Assembly (NCBI RefSeq): GCF_900099835.1
Contig: NZ_FNKP01000002.1
Span: forward strand, 620,001 to 684,000
Direction of reading: 5' to 3'
From: Paraburkholderia fungorum
Lineage (GTDB): Bacteria > Pseudomonadota > Gammaproteobacteria > Burkholderiales > Burkholderiaceae
DNA length: 64,000 bases
Part shown: positions 63,950-64,000 of the stretch, piece by piece
Position numbering within the stretch: the first letter of the stretch is position 1
Layout: the number at the start of each line of letters is the position of its first letter
Program-made: the position numbers and the translations under genes
Notes under the pieces: generated by a model
Database searches by the model: none
The model's input: the letters and a program-made list of their open reading frames with translations, nothing else
What the model was told of the DNA's origin: nothing

Positions 63950-64000
63950 ATGAGCAACTCGGTATGGAAGGTCGGCGTTCTGTTCTCGGAGACGGGTGTG
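63950..64000 (+). CDS. AmiC-like amide/urea-binding protein, start only
   Basis: The first 17 codons, MSNSVWKVGVLFSETGV, before the window ends. The V-G-V-L-F-S-x-T-G-V start is that of AmiC/FmdD-type periplasmic-binding-like proteins, which either bind small amides for an ABC transporter or, as AmiC, restrain the antiterminator AmiR. There is no signal peptide, which favours the cytosolic AmiC-like role. The leader described before it supports this. Identity rests on a very short stretch. Confidence 0.6.
   Translation, partial: MSNSVWKVGVLFSETGV

Noticed and set aside
1..64000. CRISPR arrays, tRNA and rRNA genes
   Set aside because: No regularly spaced direct repeats, cloverleaf-like sequences or rRNA signatures were seen. 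A tRNAscan or Infernal run would be decisive.

Overview
The window is GC-rich, densely coded DNA from a beta-proteobacterium. Paraburkholderia or a close Burkholderiaceae relative is the best fit. The basis is family content (DUF4148, DUF6232, CsbD, MSMEG_1061-type PPOX, PaoABC, GC-rich codon use), not a marker gene. No rRNA, tRNA or CRISPR array was seen. Both ends cut genes: a catalase at the left and an amide-binding AmiC-like protein at the right.

Layout. 1-5 kb: catalase, an FtsI-family transpeptidase and a chemoreceptor, all on the minus strand. 5.6-9.6 kb: a three-gene phosphonate operon (PEP mutase fused to a nucleotidyltransferase, phosphonopyruvate decarboxylase, 2-AEP transaminase) that should turn PEP into 2-aminoethylphosphonate and probably activate it with a nucleotide. 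9.8-12.6 kb: a 50-aa Pro/Asp-rich protein, a PIG-L deacetylase and a UdgX-type uracil-DNA glycosylase with a textbook LexA box. 12.7-17.5 kb: a periplasmic molybdenum aldehyde oxidoreductase operon (paoABC) and a MocA-like cofactor enzyme. 18-24 kb: xthA with a basic tail, CsbD-like and Pr6Pr membrane proteins, motAB, and a DUF2252 protein. 24-32 kb: housekeeping genes (SDR, sirtuin, PPOX, DUF938, gnd, DUF4148, cupin, a degenerate LytM lipoprotein). 32-35 kb: a patch of tiny or unknown proteins around a badly decayed phosphotransferase pseudogene. 35-45 kb: a divergent LysR/SRPBCC pair, ltaE, an MFS exporter, glgP and envelope lipoproteins.

45-62 kb looks like an acquired surface-polysaccharide island. 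Integrase and IS5 remnants lie on its left and a transposase stub on its right. Its base composition is visibly lower in GC, with long AT-rich gaps. It encodes a Wzx flippase fused to a GT4 glycosyltransferase, further glycosyltransferases, a beta-helix protein, a Wzc-type co-polymerase kinase, an EpsG/Wzy-like polymerase, a priming phosphoglycosyl transferase and a polysaccharide deacetylase. It has no Wza exporter, no Wzb phosphatase and no sugar-nucleotide genes, so it must borrow these from elsewhere.

The right end holds an amidase. It is followed by a promoter and a short RNA leader that can fold either as a hexaloop hairpin of the ANTAR-target type or as an intrinsic terminator, just before an AmiC-like gene. 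The observations most worth following up are this leader, the SOS-controlled UdgX, the flippase-glycosyltransferase fusion and the PEP mutase-nucleotidyltransferase phosphonate operon.
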